64,000 nucleotides of DNA from Primulina eburnea (GCF_022965805.1 NC_133105.1:31252447-31316446), one strand, 5' to 3'; counted from the stretch's first letter, positions 33,926 to 46,767 are shown. Notes: a model not told the origin generated them from the letters alone. Translations and numbers: made by a program.

Positions 33926-35250
33926 GAGGTGGCTCTTTCCCCTTCCATTTCAGAAGTGAAAAACAAGAAGAGCTTCAGAGTTATTTTAAACTTGCATCCT
34001 AGCTTAGATTGTGAGTTTTGAACGATCCGGCCAACCGATTTTCCATCCGAGCGTAGATTTGTAATCCTTGTGCTACTAGCTTCAAGGGAATGTAAGTTTC
34101 ATTAAATTCCAGTATGTTTTGAATTGTTGATGTTGGGGAAACTTTGTTATGATTTTAGATACATGTTCTTATGATTTTAAGTAACGGTTATACGCAACCG
34201 GATCGAAGAATGGATATTGTATGCTATTGCTACTATTTCCAGCATGTTTAGGGTTAAAGAAGGCAGATTTTGAGTACTATCATATGCCTATGATGATGAT
34301 TATGAGTTGAGAATTAAGATGTATTGATATATGTTGAGATTTAGGATTGAACGGTATTGAGAAAGTACGTCGTTACGCCGTCAAATTGTACCGAGATCTA
34401 GTATTGAATTGGATATGTGTTGATTGAGTTAGAGATTGATAAAATGTGTATCAAAATTGCCATTTTAGATTGAAATTGACAGATTTGTCTTCGAGACTTC
34501 GACTACGACAAGAAAGGTATATTTCATGTGATTGTAAGGAAGATACGACTCGAATCAGATTTGATTGGAGTTTCCCAACAAAATCACATACTAGATTTGT
34601 TATTGTTTATATCTTTGATATACTTTGGATTTGTTTATATATTTATATTCAAATCTCTTGATATAATTATGCTTTTTCTATAGATTTATATTCAAGCATT
34701 GAGATAGGAGAGTCATTGACAGATTTGTCAAAACTAGATGTTCGGTGTATCGACGCATAGGAGCAGTCTTCCTCCGATTGTAGACATTCGATACAGACAC
34801 GACCGAAGTCTAGGAGTAAGACGTACAGTTACCCCGATTGGAGGATAAGTAACAGACAGTGACGTCTTATTCACCCCGAGATCCTTAGAGTAGAGTCGAG
34901 TTGAGTCAAGACATGATTTGAGTTGCATTACATGCTTATATAGATTGGTTTCATAGACTATGGAACCCATTATTATTGCTTTTATGCATGATTCATGATT
35001 TTATGTTAGCATGTATACATGTTTTATACTGGGATTTGTTCTCACCGGAGTTTCTGGCTGTTGTTATGTCTGTATGTGTGCATAACAACAGGTGGGGCAG
35101 GATCTGTGTAATGCCCGAGAATTAATCACAGTTAATCAAGGATTATTGACTTATAATTTAACGGGATTATGAAAGGGCCAACGGAGACACGATTTAAGAT
35201 AACGTGCGGCCAATTATTTTGAATTTCAGAATGTGTTGCCGAAGCAACAC

Positions 35251-35456
35251 CGCACCCGCGCTCAGGAAGACACCGCACCCGCGGTGCATGAACAGAAAGT
35301 TGGGGCAAATTCCAGTAGCCTCACCGCACCCGCGGTATGAAACACGACCGCACCCGCGGTGCAGAACCGCACCCGCGGTCGTGGAAATTCAGAAAATGAA
35401 AAGACTGCCGAAGCATCAGCGCACCCGCGGTCCGATTTGTAGCGCACCCGCGGTGA
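35251..35456. repeat. G4 U3 array of paired CGCACCCGCGGT palindromes
   Basis: Cores start at 35251, 35274, 35325, 35349, 35368, 35420 and 35443. In the 3' LTR they lie at 41923, 41946, 41997, 42021, 42044, 42096 and 42119, so a regular 23-24/51-52 pattern was disturbed in the 5' copy by a 4-bp loss. Confidence 0.92.
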
Positions 35457-36366
35457 TACGTGTTTTGCGAAAATTGTGCCACCTCGTCGAATTCATGCAT
35501 GGATATATATATAGTAGGATTCCTTCGAAAATCAGCAAAAAATCGAGAAAAGGGTCCGAGGAATTTGCTGAAAAATCCTTACGCCTTTTGCGAGAAATTC
35601 GTCCGTCTGATTTTGAATCCGACTTCGGTATTGAGTTCCTAACGACGTAGGCTACAACTGGACGTAAGTTTTACTACGTTTTGACATGTTTTAGAATTAT
35701 GATATTGTCAGAATTGAATGGAACTCATATATGTTGTTCTTTACATTTTAGACATCATAGAATCGAAGTCAGATTAAGAAACGGACTGATTATGGAATTG
35801 TTATGAATTTTATGGGTATATTGATTTATACCAGACAGATTTGAATTGTGATTGGATATCAGATTGTATTGGTATTGATTATGAATTGAGGGAATTGTTA
35901 TCTGGTGAGGTGGTATTGACGGGGATACTGAAATTTTACCGTTATGCCGTTGATTTTGAATTAAATCAAGATTGATCAGATTGTTATTGATTTGAAAGGT
36001 ATATTGACATGAGATTATTGATATTGTCATTGCCAGACAGACTGTGAATTCAGGATCTCGACTGAGCCAGAAACCGACAAAAGAAAGGTATAAGTCAATG
36101 TGGTACTGGGAGATCGACTTGAGTCGGTTTAGACTTGAGTTTCCCTAAATCACATACTTTACTTTATTGCATTGATATTTGCATTGATTTGACTGATGTA
36201 CTTGTTCTCTTGGATATAGATAGCAGGTATTAGACGAGTAATCTTGTGACAGAAGTGCCTGATAGTGGCGGAATCGCCACGGGCACATTGCTCGATGTCT
36301 CAAGATGGGATATTAGCGATAGAGCTACAGTCCATGACGGTTAGGTCAGGACGCCGGATGTTTGGT

Positions 36367-36479
36367 TATATCGAGTAATAGGATTGGAATTCTTCTATTA
36401 CGGAATTCGATATAGGAACACAATATTTGGTTATATCGAGTAATAGGAACAGAGTTCGTTTTATTACGGAATTCGATAT
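36367..36479. repeat. Two tandem long hairpins in the G4 leader
   Basis: Unit 1: TATATCGA (36367) plus GTAATAG, then CTATTAC (36395-36401), a 5-nt bulge and TCGATATA (36407-36414), making a 15-bp stem. Unit 2 repeats it 65 bp on, with one base lost at the stem end (TCGATATG). The same pair is present in the 3' LTR near 43040-43156. Confidence 0.88.
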
Positions 36480-37016
36480 GGGACACCACATCTGGAAACC
36501 AGGATCCCTAGACTAGGATTGAGTCTAGTCTGAATGATAGAGTATGAGCATTGTCGACAGCCTATGATTGTTTATGTTTTAGATTTTGATACATATATCT
36601 GTTACCTGATTACATGCTTTATATTTGTTGATATGATTGCATGTTTCATTGATTTATACTGGGATTTATTCTCACCGGAGTTATCCGGCTGTTGTCTTGT
36701 CTGTATGTGTACACGACAACAGGTGGGACAGGATCAGGGTCCAGGAGATGAAGAGAGATCGTGATTAGAGTGGAGACTCCGGACTTGGATTATGATGTAT
36801 AATAGGGTTGGAACACTTGTCATTAGTTGTCAAACCTTAGTGTATTTTGAATGCATGCAGTACAGGACTTGTATTGTATTTTATACTTATATGTATATTA
36901 GTTTGATTTCTCTACGTTCCGCATTTAAAAAAAATATTTAGACCCTGTTTTATTATTGATTAATTAGTCCCAATGATGATTAAGAATTTGATTAGCGTCC
37001 GGGTCCCCACAACAGG

Positions 37017-37028
37017 TGGTATCAGAGC
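37017..37028 (+). other. G4 primer-binding site (iMet type)
   Basis: TGGTATCAGAGC, five bases past the LTR end at 37011. Confidence 0.92.
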
Positions 37029-37270
37029 GATAGATCCTTGAGATTGATATAGGAGCAAGTGAGCGGGGTAGAATGTGTTTTCTTTCCTGCTTTTGATTGC
37101 TAGCATGATTTACTGCTTTATAATACATGTTTGTCTGTTTGTCTGATTTGATTTGAAAACATGTATTATTGCGAACGAATCAGAGCCGATTCTGGATCCG
37201 CAGTAAGATGATCGGAGGAGGACTGAAATAGAACTTTGGGTTGGGGTTGCTAATCCTTTTGATTTCAGAT

Positions 37271-40200
37271 ATGCCTCCGAGAAGAATACCAGAACAGGGG
37301 AGTACATCGAATCCTCCCATGGATGTGACTCCTACACCGATGGAGAAACTGTTGAAAAGATTTCAATTTTTCCGCCCACCTACTTTGAAAGGTACGGAGA
37401 ATTCCGTGGAATGTGAAAGTTAGTTGGACGATATTGAAGCGATGTTCGAATCTTTGGAATATACTGAGGAAAAGAGGGTAAAACTGATCGGACACCAGTT
37501 GCATGACGTGGCTAAACACTGGTGGATTACGACGAAACGGGCATTGGAACAACGAGGTACGGCCATTACCTGGAATGTGTTTAAGTCTGAATTTTATCTA
37601 CGGTTATTTCCAGTATCTTATAGGAAGGACAAAGAAGCCGAGTTCGCAAATTTGAGACAAGGCCAGTTAAACATTGAGGACTATGTGGCCAAGTTCTCTA
37701 CACTGTTGAGATTTGCTCCCCACGTAGCTGAACATGATGAGGCCGTTGCAGATCAGTTCATAAATGGCCTAAATCCTGAAATCTTCACCCTGGTGAATAC
37801 CGGGAGTCCAAACAATTTCACCGATGCCTTGAATAGAGCCAAGGGAGCCGAAGCAGGACTGATGAGGCAGAGAGAAGCTTCGTTTGTGCTTACAGTATCG
37901 GGACAACAACAACCACCTCCTCGATTTGAAGGTGGCAGCAGCAGTAGCAGGAAGAGGGATTTCTTGAAGGCTAGAGGGAAGCAATTCAAGAAATCGGGAA
38001 CTAGCTCGTGCAGTTCGAGTGGCTCTAGACAAACTAGTCAGGGCCAGAGCTATACAGGACCGTACTGTGGTACTTGTGGAGGGAGGCATTCCACAGATCA
38101 CTGCCGAGGAGTGATTGGCAGCTGTCGTATTTGTGGACAGCAAGGACACTTTGCTCGAGTGTGTCCCCAGAGGATTGCCCAGGGATCACAGGCAGCTGAG
38201 TCATCGTGATCAGTAGCTCAGGCAGGTAGACGACCATCTGCCATTCATACTTTTCAGCCGGCACCGCCTATTCAGTCACAGCAGAGGCCAGGAGGGGGCC
38301 AGACAGCGAGCCAGCCTCCGAGACAGCAGGCCAGAATTTTTGCTTTGACCGAGGAGCAGGCACAGGATGCACCTGATGATGTTGTGGCAGGTAATTGTTT
38401 TATTTCTGGTTATCCTGCATATGTACTGATTGATACTGGTGCATCTCATACATTTATATCTGAGCGATTTGCGTTGATGCATTCTTTGCCTATTGAGTCA
38501 ATGTCTGCAGTAGTGTCTGTCACGTTTCCGTTAGGGACAGGATTGATATCAATGAAATCTGTTAAATCGTGTATACTGCAGTACGATGGGCATACGATTG
38601 AGTTAGACTGTATTGTGCTTGGTTTATCTGATTTTGATTGTATTGTCGGTATCGATATGTTGACCAAGTACCGAGCTACAGTCGAATGCTTCCATAAGAT
38701 AGTTCGATTCAGACCTGAAATGGCCGAGGAGTGGAAATTTTATGGTAAGGGTTCTCGTGCTAGAGTTCCTTTGATATCTGTAATGAATATGACTCGATTA
38801 TTGCAGAAGGGAGCGGATGGATTCCTCGATTACCTTCGATTCGAGAGATAGACTTCAGCATTGAGTTAATGCCAGGAACAGTTCCGATTTCTAGGGCTCC
38901 TTACAGGATGGCACCGATCGAATTGAAAGAACTGAAGGAACAGTTGGAGGATTTACTGGCCAAGGGGTATATCAGACCGAGTGTATCTCCTTGGGGTGCT
39001 CCAGTACTGTTTGTGAAGAAGAAAGATGGGTCGATGAGACTTTGTATCGACTATCGGCAGCTGAACAAGGCAACGGTAAAGAATAAATATCCATTGCCTC
39101 GTATTGATGTTTTGTTTGATCAGTTGCAGGGTTAATCTGTATATTCCAAGATCGATCTGAGATCTGGATACCATCAACTGAGAGTCAGGGACTCTGATAT
39201 CTCAAAGACAGCATTCAGAACCAGGTATGGACTATATGAATTTATTATCATGCCATTCGGTTTGACGAATGCACCAGCGGTATTTATGGGATTGATGAAC
39301 CGCGTCTTTCAGAAATATTTGGATGATTTTGTTATCATGTTCATTGATGATATATTGATTTATTCAAAGAATATGATTGAGCATGCTAATCATCTGAGGA
39401 CTGTGTTGAGAATTTTGAGTACGGAGAAACTGTATGCTAAATTGTCAAAATTCGAGTTCTGGTTGAAACAGGTGATATTTCTGGGTCATATTATATCCGG
39501 AAATGGGATATCAGTGGATCCCAGTAAGGTTGAGGCAGTGATTTCTTGGCCGAGACCGACATCTGTACCTGAGATTCGTAGTTTTATGGGTTTGGCAGGA
39601 TATTATCGACGTTTTATTAAGGACTTCTCGAGTATTGCCAAACCGATTACGCAGTTGACCCAGAAGAATGCCCCGTTTGTTTGGTCAGAAGACTGTGAAT
39701 CCAGTTTTCTGGAATTGAAAAAGAGGTTGACCAGTGCGCCTGTGTTAACAATTCCTTCAGGTACTGGTGACTTTGTTGTTTATTGTGATGCATCTCACCG
39801 AGGATTGGGTTGTGTCTTAATGCAGCGAGGGCATGTGATCGCTTATGCCTCAAGACAGCTGAAACCCAAAGAATCCCGTTATCCAATTCATGATCTTGAA
39901 TTGGCAGCCATAGTCTTTTCTTTGAAGATATGGCGAGATTACCTCTACGGTGAGAAATTCGAAATCTATTCTGATCATAAAAGCTTGAAATATCTGTTTT
40001 CACAATCAGAGATGAATATGAGACAGCGGAGATGGCTGGATTTACTGAAAGACTTTGATTGTGAAATCAAATACTATCCAGGGAAATCCAACGCAGCAGC
40101 AGATGCGCTGAGTCGAAAGGTATGTGCGCTATCCTTATCGACGATAGGTGTTTCGAATTTGATAGAAGACTGCTGTTTGTCTGGATTAGCTTTTGAAACA

Positions 40201-41670
40201 GATTGTCAGCCTCTGAGATTATGTACTGTTCAAGCTGAACCAGAGCTGATTTTGAGAATTAAAGCAGCTCAGAAAAGTGATCAGAATATACAGAAGTCGA
40301 TTGCTATGTTTAGAACTGGTCATCAATCGGAATATCAGGTACGGAATAGTGTTTTGTATGTGAATAATCGTATTGTTGTGCCGAATGTTTCAGATTTGAG
40401 ACAAAGAATATTGTCAGAGACGCACAACAGTCGTTTTAGCATTCATCCTGGTGGCAGAAAAATGTACAATGATTTAAAGACACAGTATTGGTGGAAACAA
40501 ATGAAATCTGATGTTACTGAATTTGTAGCCAAGTGTCTGAATTGCCAACAGGTGAAGGCTGAAAGAAAGAAACCAGGAGGATTATTACAGAGTTTGTCCA
40601 TTCCTGAATGGAAATGGGATTACATTTCCATGGACTTTGTGACGCAGTTACCGAGATCCTCCAGAGGTGGTGATGCGATTTGAGTCGTGATTGATCGATT
40701 GACCAAATCCGCATGTTTTATTCCATACAAAATGACCTACAGGTATGACCAGATGGCCGATATCTATGTCAGAGAAGTGGTTAGATTGCACGGAGTGCCG
40801 AAGTCGATTGTTTCAGACCGTGATCCTCGGTTCACTTCGCACTTCTGGCAGAGTTTGCAGCAAGCTCTTGGTACGAAGTTACATTTGAGTACCGCATATC
40901 ATCCACAGACTGACGGACAGTCAGTGCTTACGATCCAGACCTTGGAAGATATGCTGAGAGCTATAGTGCTGGATTTTAGCACTAATTGGCAAGATGCATT
41001 GCCTCTTTGCGAATTTTCGTACAACAACAGCTATCAAACGAGTATTGAGATGGCTCCATTCGAAGCGTTGTACGGAAATAAATGCAGATCCCCTCTTTAT
41101 TGGGATGATATCTCTGAAGTTCCTGAGACTGGACCTGATATGATCAGAGATATGACTGAGAAAGTGAAATTGATTCAAAAGAAAATGAAGGCAGCTCAAG
41201 ACCGACAAGCCAAATATGCCAACCTCAGACGACGACCGTTGGTATTTGAGGTGGGAGACCGAGTATTCCTGAAAATTTCGCCTTTCAGAGGAGTTGTCAG
41301 ATTTGGCAAGAAAGGGAAACTGTCTCCACGATACGTTGGTCCTTATGAGATTTTTGACAAGATAGGAGATCGTGCCTATCGACTCGCCTTGCCGCCTTCA
41401 TTATCTGGAATACATGATGTCTTTCATGTATCGATGCTGCGGAAATATCTCCCTGATGATTCTCACGTGATTCAACCAGACGAGACCGAGCTGGATGAGA
41501 CATTGAGTTATGTCGAGAAACCGATTCGGATTATTGATCGGAAAGAAAAACAGCTCAGAACAAAGATGATTCCTCTTGTGAAAGTTCAATGGACTCGTCA
41601 TGGTGTTGAAGAAGCCACTTGGGAGACTGAATCAGATATGAGACAAGAATTTCCAGCATTGTTTCACTGA
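37271..41670 (+). pseudogene. gag-pol: G4 gag-pol polyprotein with chromodomain, inactivated
   Basis: Gag starts at ATG 37271 (MPPRRIPEQGSTS). A TAG at 37421-37423 replaces a Trp codon. The gag knuckle CRICGQQGHFARVC is near 38130. A TGA (38207-38209) follows, then protease [11 protein letters not shown] near 38435. A deletion of about 100 nt near 38823 removes the protease-RT linker and shifts the frame. RT resumes at 38869, with a TAA at 39133-39135 and [11 protein letters not shown] near 39340. RNase H has [15 protein letters not shown] near 39785. The integrase finger is at 40420-40550, followed by a TGA (40681-40683) at a Trp codon. The catalytic Glu that relatives have in QSERT is Val here (40924-40926). 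The GPY module is near 41340, and the chromodomain ends at 41670. Confidence 0.94.
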
Positions 41671-41765
41671 TGTAAAAGTTTATTACATTTCTTGTACAGT
41701 TTCTGTATATACTCCTTACTGATACGAATGAAATGCCTGTGATTTCGAGGACGAAATCGTATCTT

Positions 41766-41778
41766 AGGGGGGGAGAAA
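41766..41778 (+). other. G4 polypurine tract
   Basis: AGGGGGGGAGAAA, preceded by TTCGAGGACGAAAT and directly followed by the 3' LTR start TGTAATG. Confidence 0.9.
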
Positions 41779-43689
41779 TGTAATGCCCGAGAATTAATCA
41801 CAGTTAATCAAGGATTATTGACTTATAATTTAACGGGATTATGAAAGGGCCAACGGAGACACGATTTAAGATAACGTGCGGCCAATTATTTTGAATTTCA
41901 GAATGTGTTGCCGAAGCAACACCGCACTCGCGCTCAGGAAGACACCGCACCCGCGGTGCATGAACAGAAAGTTGGGGCAAATTCCAGTAGCCTCACCGCA
42001 CCTGCGGTATGAAACACGACCGCACCCGCGGTGCAGACAAAACTGCACCCGCGGTCGTGGAAATTCAGAAAATGAAAAGACTGCCGAAGCATGAGCGCAC
42101 CCGCGGTCCGATTTGTAGCGCACCCGCGGTGATACGTGTTTTGCGAAAATTGTGCCACCTCATCGAATTCATGCATGGATATATATATAGTAGGATTCCT
42201 TCGAAAATCAGCAAAAAATCGAGAAAAGGGTCCGAGGAATTTGCTGAAAAATCCTTACGACTTTTGCGAGAAATTCGTCCGTCTGATTTTGAATCCGACT
42301 TCGGTATTGAGTTCCTAACGACGTAGGCTACAACTGGACGTAAGTTTTACTACGTTTTGACATGTTTTAGAATTATGATATTGTCAGAATTGAATGGAAC
42401 TCATATATGTTGTTCTTGACATATTAGACATCATAGAATCGAAGTCAGATTAAGAAATGGACTGATTATGGAATTGTTATGAATTTTTAGGGTATATTGA
42501 TTTATACCAGACAGATTTGAATTGTGATTGGATATCAGATTGTATTGGTATTGATTATGGATTTATGGAATTGTTATCTGGTGAGGTGGTATTGGCGGGG
42601 ATACTGAAATTGTACCGTTATACCGTTGATTTTGAATTAAATCAAGATTGATCAGATTGTTATTGATTTGAAAGGTATATTGACATGAGATTATTGATAT
42701 TGTCATTGCCAGACAGACTGTGAATTCAGGATCTCGACTGAGCCAGAAACCGACAAAAGAAAGGTATAAGTCAATGTGGTACTGGGAGATCGACTTGAGT
42801 CGGTTTAGATTTGAGTTTCCCTAAATCACATACTTTACTTTATTGCATTGATATTTGCATTGATTTGACAGATGTACTTGTTCTCTTGGATATATATAGC
42901 AGGTATTAGACGAGTAATCTTGTGACCGAAGTGCCTGATAGTGGTGGAATCGCCACGGGCACATTGCACGATGTCTCAAGATGGGATATTAGCGATAGAG
43001 CTACAGTCCATGATGGTTAGGTCAGGACGCCGGATGTTTGGTTATATCGAGTAATAGGATTGGAATTCTTCTATTACGGAATTCGATATAGGAACACAAT
43101 ATTTGGTTATATCGAGTAATAGGAACAGAGTTCCTTTTATTACGGAATTCGATATGGGAACACCACATCTGGAAACCAGGATCCCTAGACTAGGATTGAG
43201 TCTAGTCTAAATGATAGAGTATGAGCATTGTCGACAGCCTATGATTGTTTATGTTTCAGATTTTGATACATATATCTGTTACCTGATTACATGCTTTATA
43301 TTTGTTGATATGATTGCATGTTTCATTGATTTATACTGGGATTTATTCTCACCGGAGTTATCCGGCTGTTGTCTTGTCTGTATGTGTACACGACAAAAGG
43401 TGGGACAGGATCAGGGTCCAGGAGATGAAGAGAGATCGTGATTACAGTGGAGACTCCGGACTTGGATTATGATGTATAATAGGGTTGGAACACTTGTCAT
43501 TAGTTGTCTAACCTTAGTGTATTTTGAATGCATGCAGTACAGGACTTGTATTGTATTTTATACTGATATGTATATTAGTTTGATTTCACTACGTTCAGCA
43601 TTTAAAAAAAAAAATTTAGACCCTGTTTTATTATTGATTAATTAGTCCCAATGATGATTAAGAATTTGATTAGCGTCCGGGTCCCCACA
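41779..43689 (+). repeat. G4 3' LTR, 1911 bp
   Basis: Matches the 5' LTR throughout with scattered substitutions and small indels, on the order of 1-2% by eye. Array copies lie at 41923-42132 and leader hairpins at 43040-43156. It ends CCCCACA at 43689, followed by the right ATCTG duplication. Confidence 0.94.
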
Positions 43690-43980
43690 ATCTGGGTCAC
43701 GACAAAGATGAGTTCGAGATAGCGTGGTAACTACGGGCGCAGAAGATGACTAGTGGCTTTTATTAGACTTGGACTAATTGTATTTTGGTATTTTGTATTA
43801 AACACTAGTTGGATTGATGTATTAGAACAAGACATGTTTGTATGTTTGTAGAAATAAATAAAGAACTTGTGCTTGTTTATATACATTTGAATGAATGTTA
43901 AAAAGCGAAAATTTGACCCACATTTTCTCACAGATCCATTTAATCCCAGACAGAATTGAGTTAGAGCCCGGGTCCCCACA
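43690..43980 (+). repeat. G3 3' LTR, second part
   Basis: It resumes G3 after G4, starting with the duplicated ATCTG and ending GAGCCCGGGTCCCCACA. No matching 5' flank of G3 is available, so no target duplication can be read at 43981. Confidence 0.9.
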
Positions 43981-44216
43981 GTTTTTGAGAGGATGATACT
44001 TTTCAAGTTTATGGCTTTCTAGGTGGGTAAACATTTGATGATTTTATACCTTGAGATATTTCCTTTAATTTTCAAACACTAATTGGTTGATTTATTAATT
44101 TAAAATGATGCAAAATAATTTTATGTACATGTGAGTGTTCGGCCGATTCCTTACAACAATAAAATAAAATAAAATAAATTTTTTTAGTAATTTTTAGGTA
44201 AAAATAATAGCAAACG
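43981..44216. other. Unassigned AT-rich 236-bp segment
   Basis: It lies between the end of the G3 LTR and the first recognisable C3 pol sequence. It contains an AAAAT-type simple stretch (44159-44190). No coding or LTR signature was seen; it may be the original target of G3. Confidence 0.4.
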
Positions 44217-45905
44217 TTTCATGTTGTGTTTGATGAATCAGGACTAACTGATAAGCCAACTGATCTAGTTGAGCTAGTTGATCTCTTTACATGTATAAGT
44301 TTAGAGGATGATAGTGAAGAAGAAGTTCATATCAATTCAAATCTCTGTCAAACATAAGAACTAGAGATACTAGATCAATCATTTGAACAAGAAATTGTTC
44401 CTGATCATCAGTTGGTGGAGCAAAATGATGAAATTAAAATACCAACTAAAGTAGCAACAACTGAAACTGAAGAAAACGTTCAGTTACCAATTGAAACAGC
44501 TGCTGAAATTGATCCAACCAATGCTGAATACAGATAGAAGAAATCACACCCACCAGAATTGGTGACAGGTAATCCATCTAATCCGGTAAGAACTCAAAAT
44601 CAAATGATAAATTTATTTATTCATTCAGCTTTCATTTCCCAACTGAAACCAAAGAAAACTGATGAAGCTCTTGCTGATCCTAACTGGATAAATGCTATGC
44701 AAGAAGAGCTAATTCAGTTTACTAATAACAATGTCTGGAATTTTGGTCCAAGGCCAGTTTCTAAAATCATTATAGTTACGAAGTGGGTCTATAGGAACAA
44801 ACTGAAGGAAGAAGGTTTAGTTTTGTGCAATAAAGCGAGGCTTGTAGCACAAGGATATAGACAAAAAGAAGGAATTGATTACGACGAGAAATATGCACCA
44901 GTTGCAAGACTGGAAGCAATGAGAAAGTTCCTTGCTTATGCCCCATTCAACGACTTCAAAGTCTATCAAATGGATGTCAAGAGTGCATTCCTAATTGGTC
45001 AATTATAGGAAGAAGTGTATGTTGAACAACCACTAGTTTTTGTTAATCGCTCACTTCCTGATCATGTTTATCACTTGCACAAAGCTTTATAAGGTCTTAA
45101 ACAAGCTCCAAGAGCTTGGTATGAAAAACTTTCAAAATTTCTAATTGATCATGATTTTATTGTTGGATCAGTTGATAAGACTTTATTCAAATTTTGAAAG
45201 AATGATTATATTTTTCTTTTTGCATATACATGTAGATGATATTATTTTTGGGTCAACTAACCACAGATTATGTGAGAAATTTGCCATTAAAAATTTGAGA
45301 TGAGTATGATGGATGAACTGACGTTATTTCTTGGTTTGAAAATGAATCAACTGGAAACTGGTACTTTTATCAGCCAGACCAAATACACGAAGAAAGTGCT
45401 TAAGAAATTTGGTATGGAGACTTGTTCAGCTGCAAATACTACCATGAGCTCATCGATTAAATTAGATAAAGATGATGGGGGAATATCAGTTGAGGCGGCA
45501 ATCTACACTAGTGGATCATGTCAGTTTCTAGGAGACAGACTGATTTCATGGTCCAGCAAGAAGCAAACATCCATATCAACTTCCAAAACTGAAGCAGAAT
45601 ATCTAGCTGTTGGAATTTGTTGTGCTCAATTGCTCTGGATTCAACAACAACTGAAGGATTATGGAGTCATTCTAGAAGAATCACATATCATTTGTGATAA
45701 CACAAGCACGATTGCAATTATATACAATCCAGTTCTTCACTCCAGAACCAAACACATTGATGTAAAACATCACTTCATCAGAGACCATGCTCTAAAGAAG
45801 GCAATAAGGCTGGAGTACATTTCAACTGAACCATAAGAAGCTGATATCTTCACCAAACCATTACCCGAGACTAAGTTTTCTTACATTCGTAACATTCTTG
45901 GTTGA
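44217..45905 (+). pseudogene. pol: C3 pol remnant: integrase tail, RT, RNase H
   Basis: An integrase tail (VVFDESGL) begins at about 44225. RT opens with [12 protein letters not shown] near 44690 and continues with [18 protein letters not shown] and [10 protein letters not shown] (44965), then stops at 45006 and 45090. GLKQAPRAWYEKLSKFL is at about 45094-45145. The YVDD region near 45225-45245 is frameshifted. The C-part (from 45300) has LTLFLGLKMNQ, then a jump at about 45508 that removes the end of RT and the first RNase H Asp. SWSSKKQTSISTSKTEAEYL follows near 45550 and EADIFTKPLPE near 45840. The words match SIRE-like copia pol. Confidence 0.85.
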
Positions 45906-46062
45906 ATTGATTTTTCTTGGTATTAGTTGCATTATTATGTCAGCTAGTGGTGTTAGTTAGTGGTTATTTAGTTGTTTTTAACTGTTTTTCAGTTAGTATC
46001 AGTTAGGATGCAGAAATAATTAAAGCAACAAAAATTAGACAAACATTAACTGAAATAAATCT

Positions 46063-46454
46063 TTATTGATTAGAACGACTATCTATTTCATTGTTTATTT
46101 CAATCTCTATTGCATCTAGCCAGGAGGTCATCCTTGCGGATAATCTACCATTGGCAGACTTCGTAAACTCATGGGAAAAAGCAATGTTTTTCAAGGTCTT
46201 CTGCTCCTTGAGAAGCATCGGATGGAAGACATCCATGACGCCAAGACGCGACAAATATTTAGTTTCAGTTGCCACTCGATCTTTAGTGACAACAAGTTCT
46301 TCCTCTCGGGAGGACTGCAGCTCCCGGATTTTTTTCCAGGTTGAAAATGTCTTTTCAATGACAAGGTCTTCAATCTTCAGCTTTCATGTAGGTTCGATGG
46401 ATATCTTAACTCCTCAACAAAATCCTGTTGCTGTGAACTACCTGCTGCATCCAT
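46063..46454 (-). pseudogene. C3 antisense accessory gene, copy A (~130 codons, unknown function)
   Basis: The start is ATG at 46454 (MDAAGSSQQQDFVEEL), 72 bp from a TATAAATA box. One lost base near 46383 shifts the frame; after it the protein continues with KIEDLVIEKTFSTWKKI, then KYLSRLGVMDV, and ends SWLDAIEIEINNEIDS-SRSNQ-like before a stop at 46063. It is acidic/helical, with no signal peptide, no membrane span and no zinc motif. I do not recognise the family. Copy B at 46768-47161 is the same length and shares the order of motifs, so this was a real gene rather than a chance frame. It opposes pol, as antisense extra ORFs of some plant LTR elements do. Confidence 0.65.
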
Positions 46455-46525
46455 ATGCTGTTGCGCTAATTTTTTTACTATTTGCTGAAATAATCAACTG
46501 ATACGGTGACTAATCACTCCATTCT

Positions 46526-46533
46526 TATTTATA
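46526..46533 (-). promoter_or_regulatory. TATA box of antisense copy A
   Basis: The minus strand reads CTATAAATAAG. The same CTATAAATAAG stands upstream of copy B at 47215-47225, at a similar distance from its ATG. Confidence 0.6.
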
Positions 46534-46767
46534 GATAAGCTGAGAGTCATCTGAAGAGACACACTTGTCATCTCCGACGATTTAGCTTCCAAGGATAAGA
46601 ATTCTCTTATATTTTTGCGATATATTTAAGAAAGATTGTTGACTGAATTTTATATTATTTACATTATTTTATGTCAGTCAGTATTGTTAGTCAACTGAAT
46701 TTCAGTTAGCTTGCAAATAGAACATAGCAGTAAAACTGATGAGTAGCAATGAAGTGAAATAGAAATT

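Larger units (their letters stand above)
33474..35106 (+). repeat. G3 3' LTR, first part
   Basis: It holds the palindrome array (33535-33870), a TATATATA box (33918-33925), and an AT-rich leader. The ATCTG at 35102-35106 is the left copy of the target duplication made by G4; the LTR continues at 43690. Confidence 0.92.
35107..37011 (+). repeat. G4 5' LTR, 1905 bp
   Basis: Begins TGTAATGCCCGAGAATTAATC, ends GGGTCCCCACA. It contains the paired palindrome array (35251-35456), a TATATATATAG box at about 35503-35513, and two long hairpins (36367-36414 and 36432-36479). The CTCACCGGAGTTATCCGGCT block near 36671 recurs in the LTRs of the other Tekay-like elements. Confidence 0.94.
35107..43689 (+). 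mobile_element. G4: Tekay-like Ty3/gypsy chromovirus inserted in the G3 LTR
   Basis: A structurally complete 8583-bp element: LTRs 35107-37011 (1905 bp) and 41779-43689 (1911 bp), iMet primer site, one gag-pol region and polypurine tract. ATCTG at 35102-35106 is repeated at 43690-43694. Coding changes (four stops, one deletion, an integrase catalytic substitution) make it inactive. It shares the palindrome motif of G3 but has its own LTR downstream of it. Confidence 0.96.
29520..43980 (+). mobile_element. G3: Tekay-like Ty3/gypsy element, 5' truncated, 3' LTR split by G4
   Basis: It begins inside gag directly after the C2 LTR and continues through a chromodomain to the polypurine tract (33461-33473). 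The 3' LTR follows in two pieces (33474-35106 and 43690-43980) around G4, giving ~1.92 kb. The LTR starts TGTAATGCCCTAG and ends GGGTCCCCACA at 43980. Its own 5' LTR, primer site and gag start are missing. Confidence 0.93.

Noticed and set aside
46091..46501. Plus-strand 136-codon ORF over antisense copy A
   Set aside because: The minus-strand frame is the one with a homologous copy of equal length and a TATA box; the plus-strand frame is not shared with copy B.
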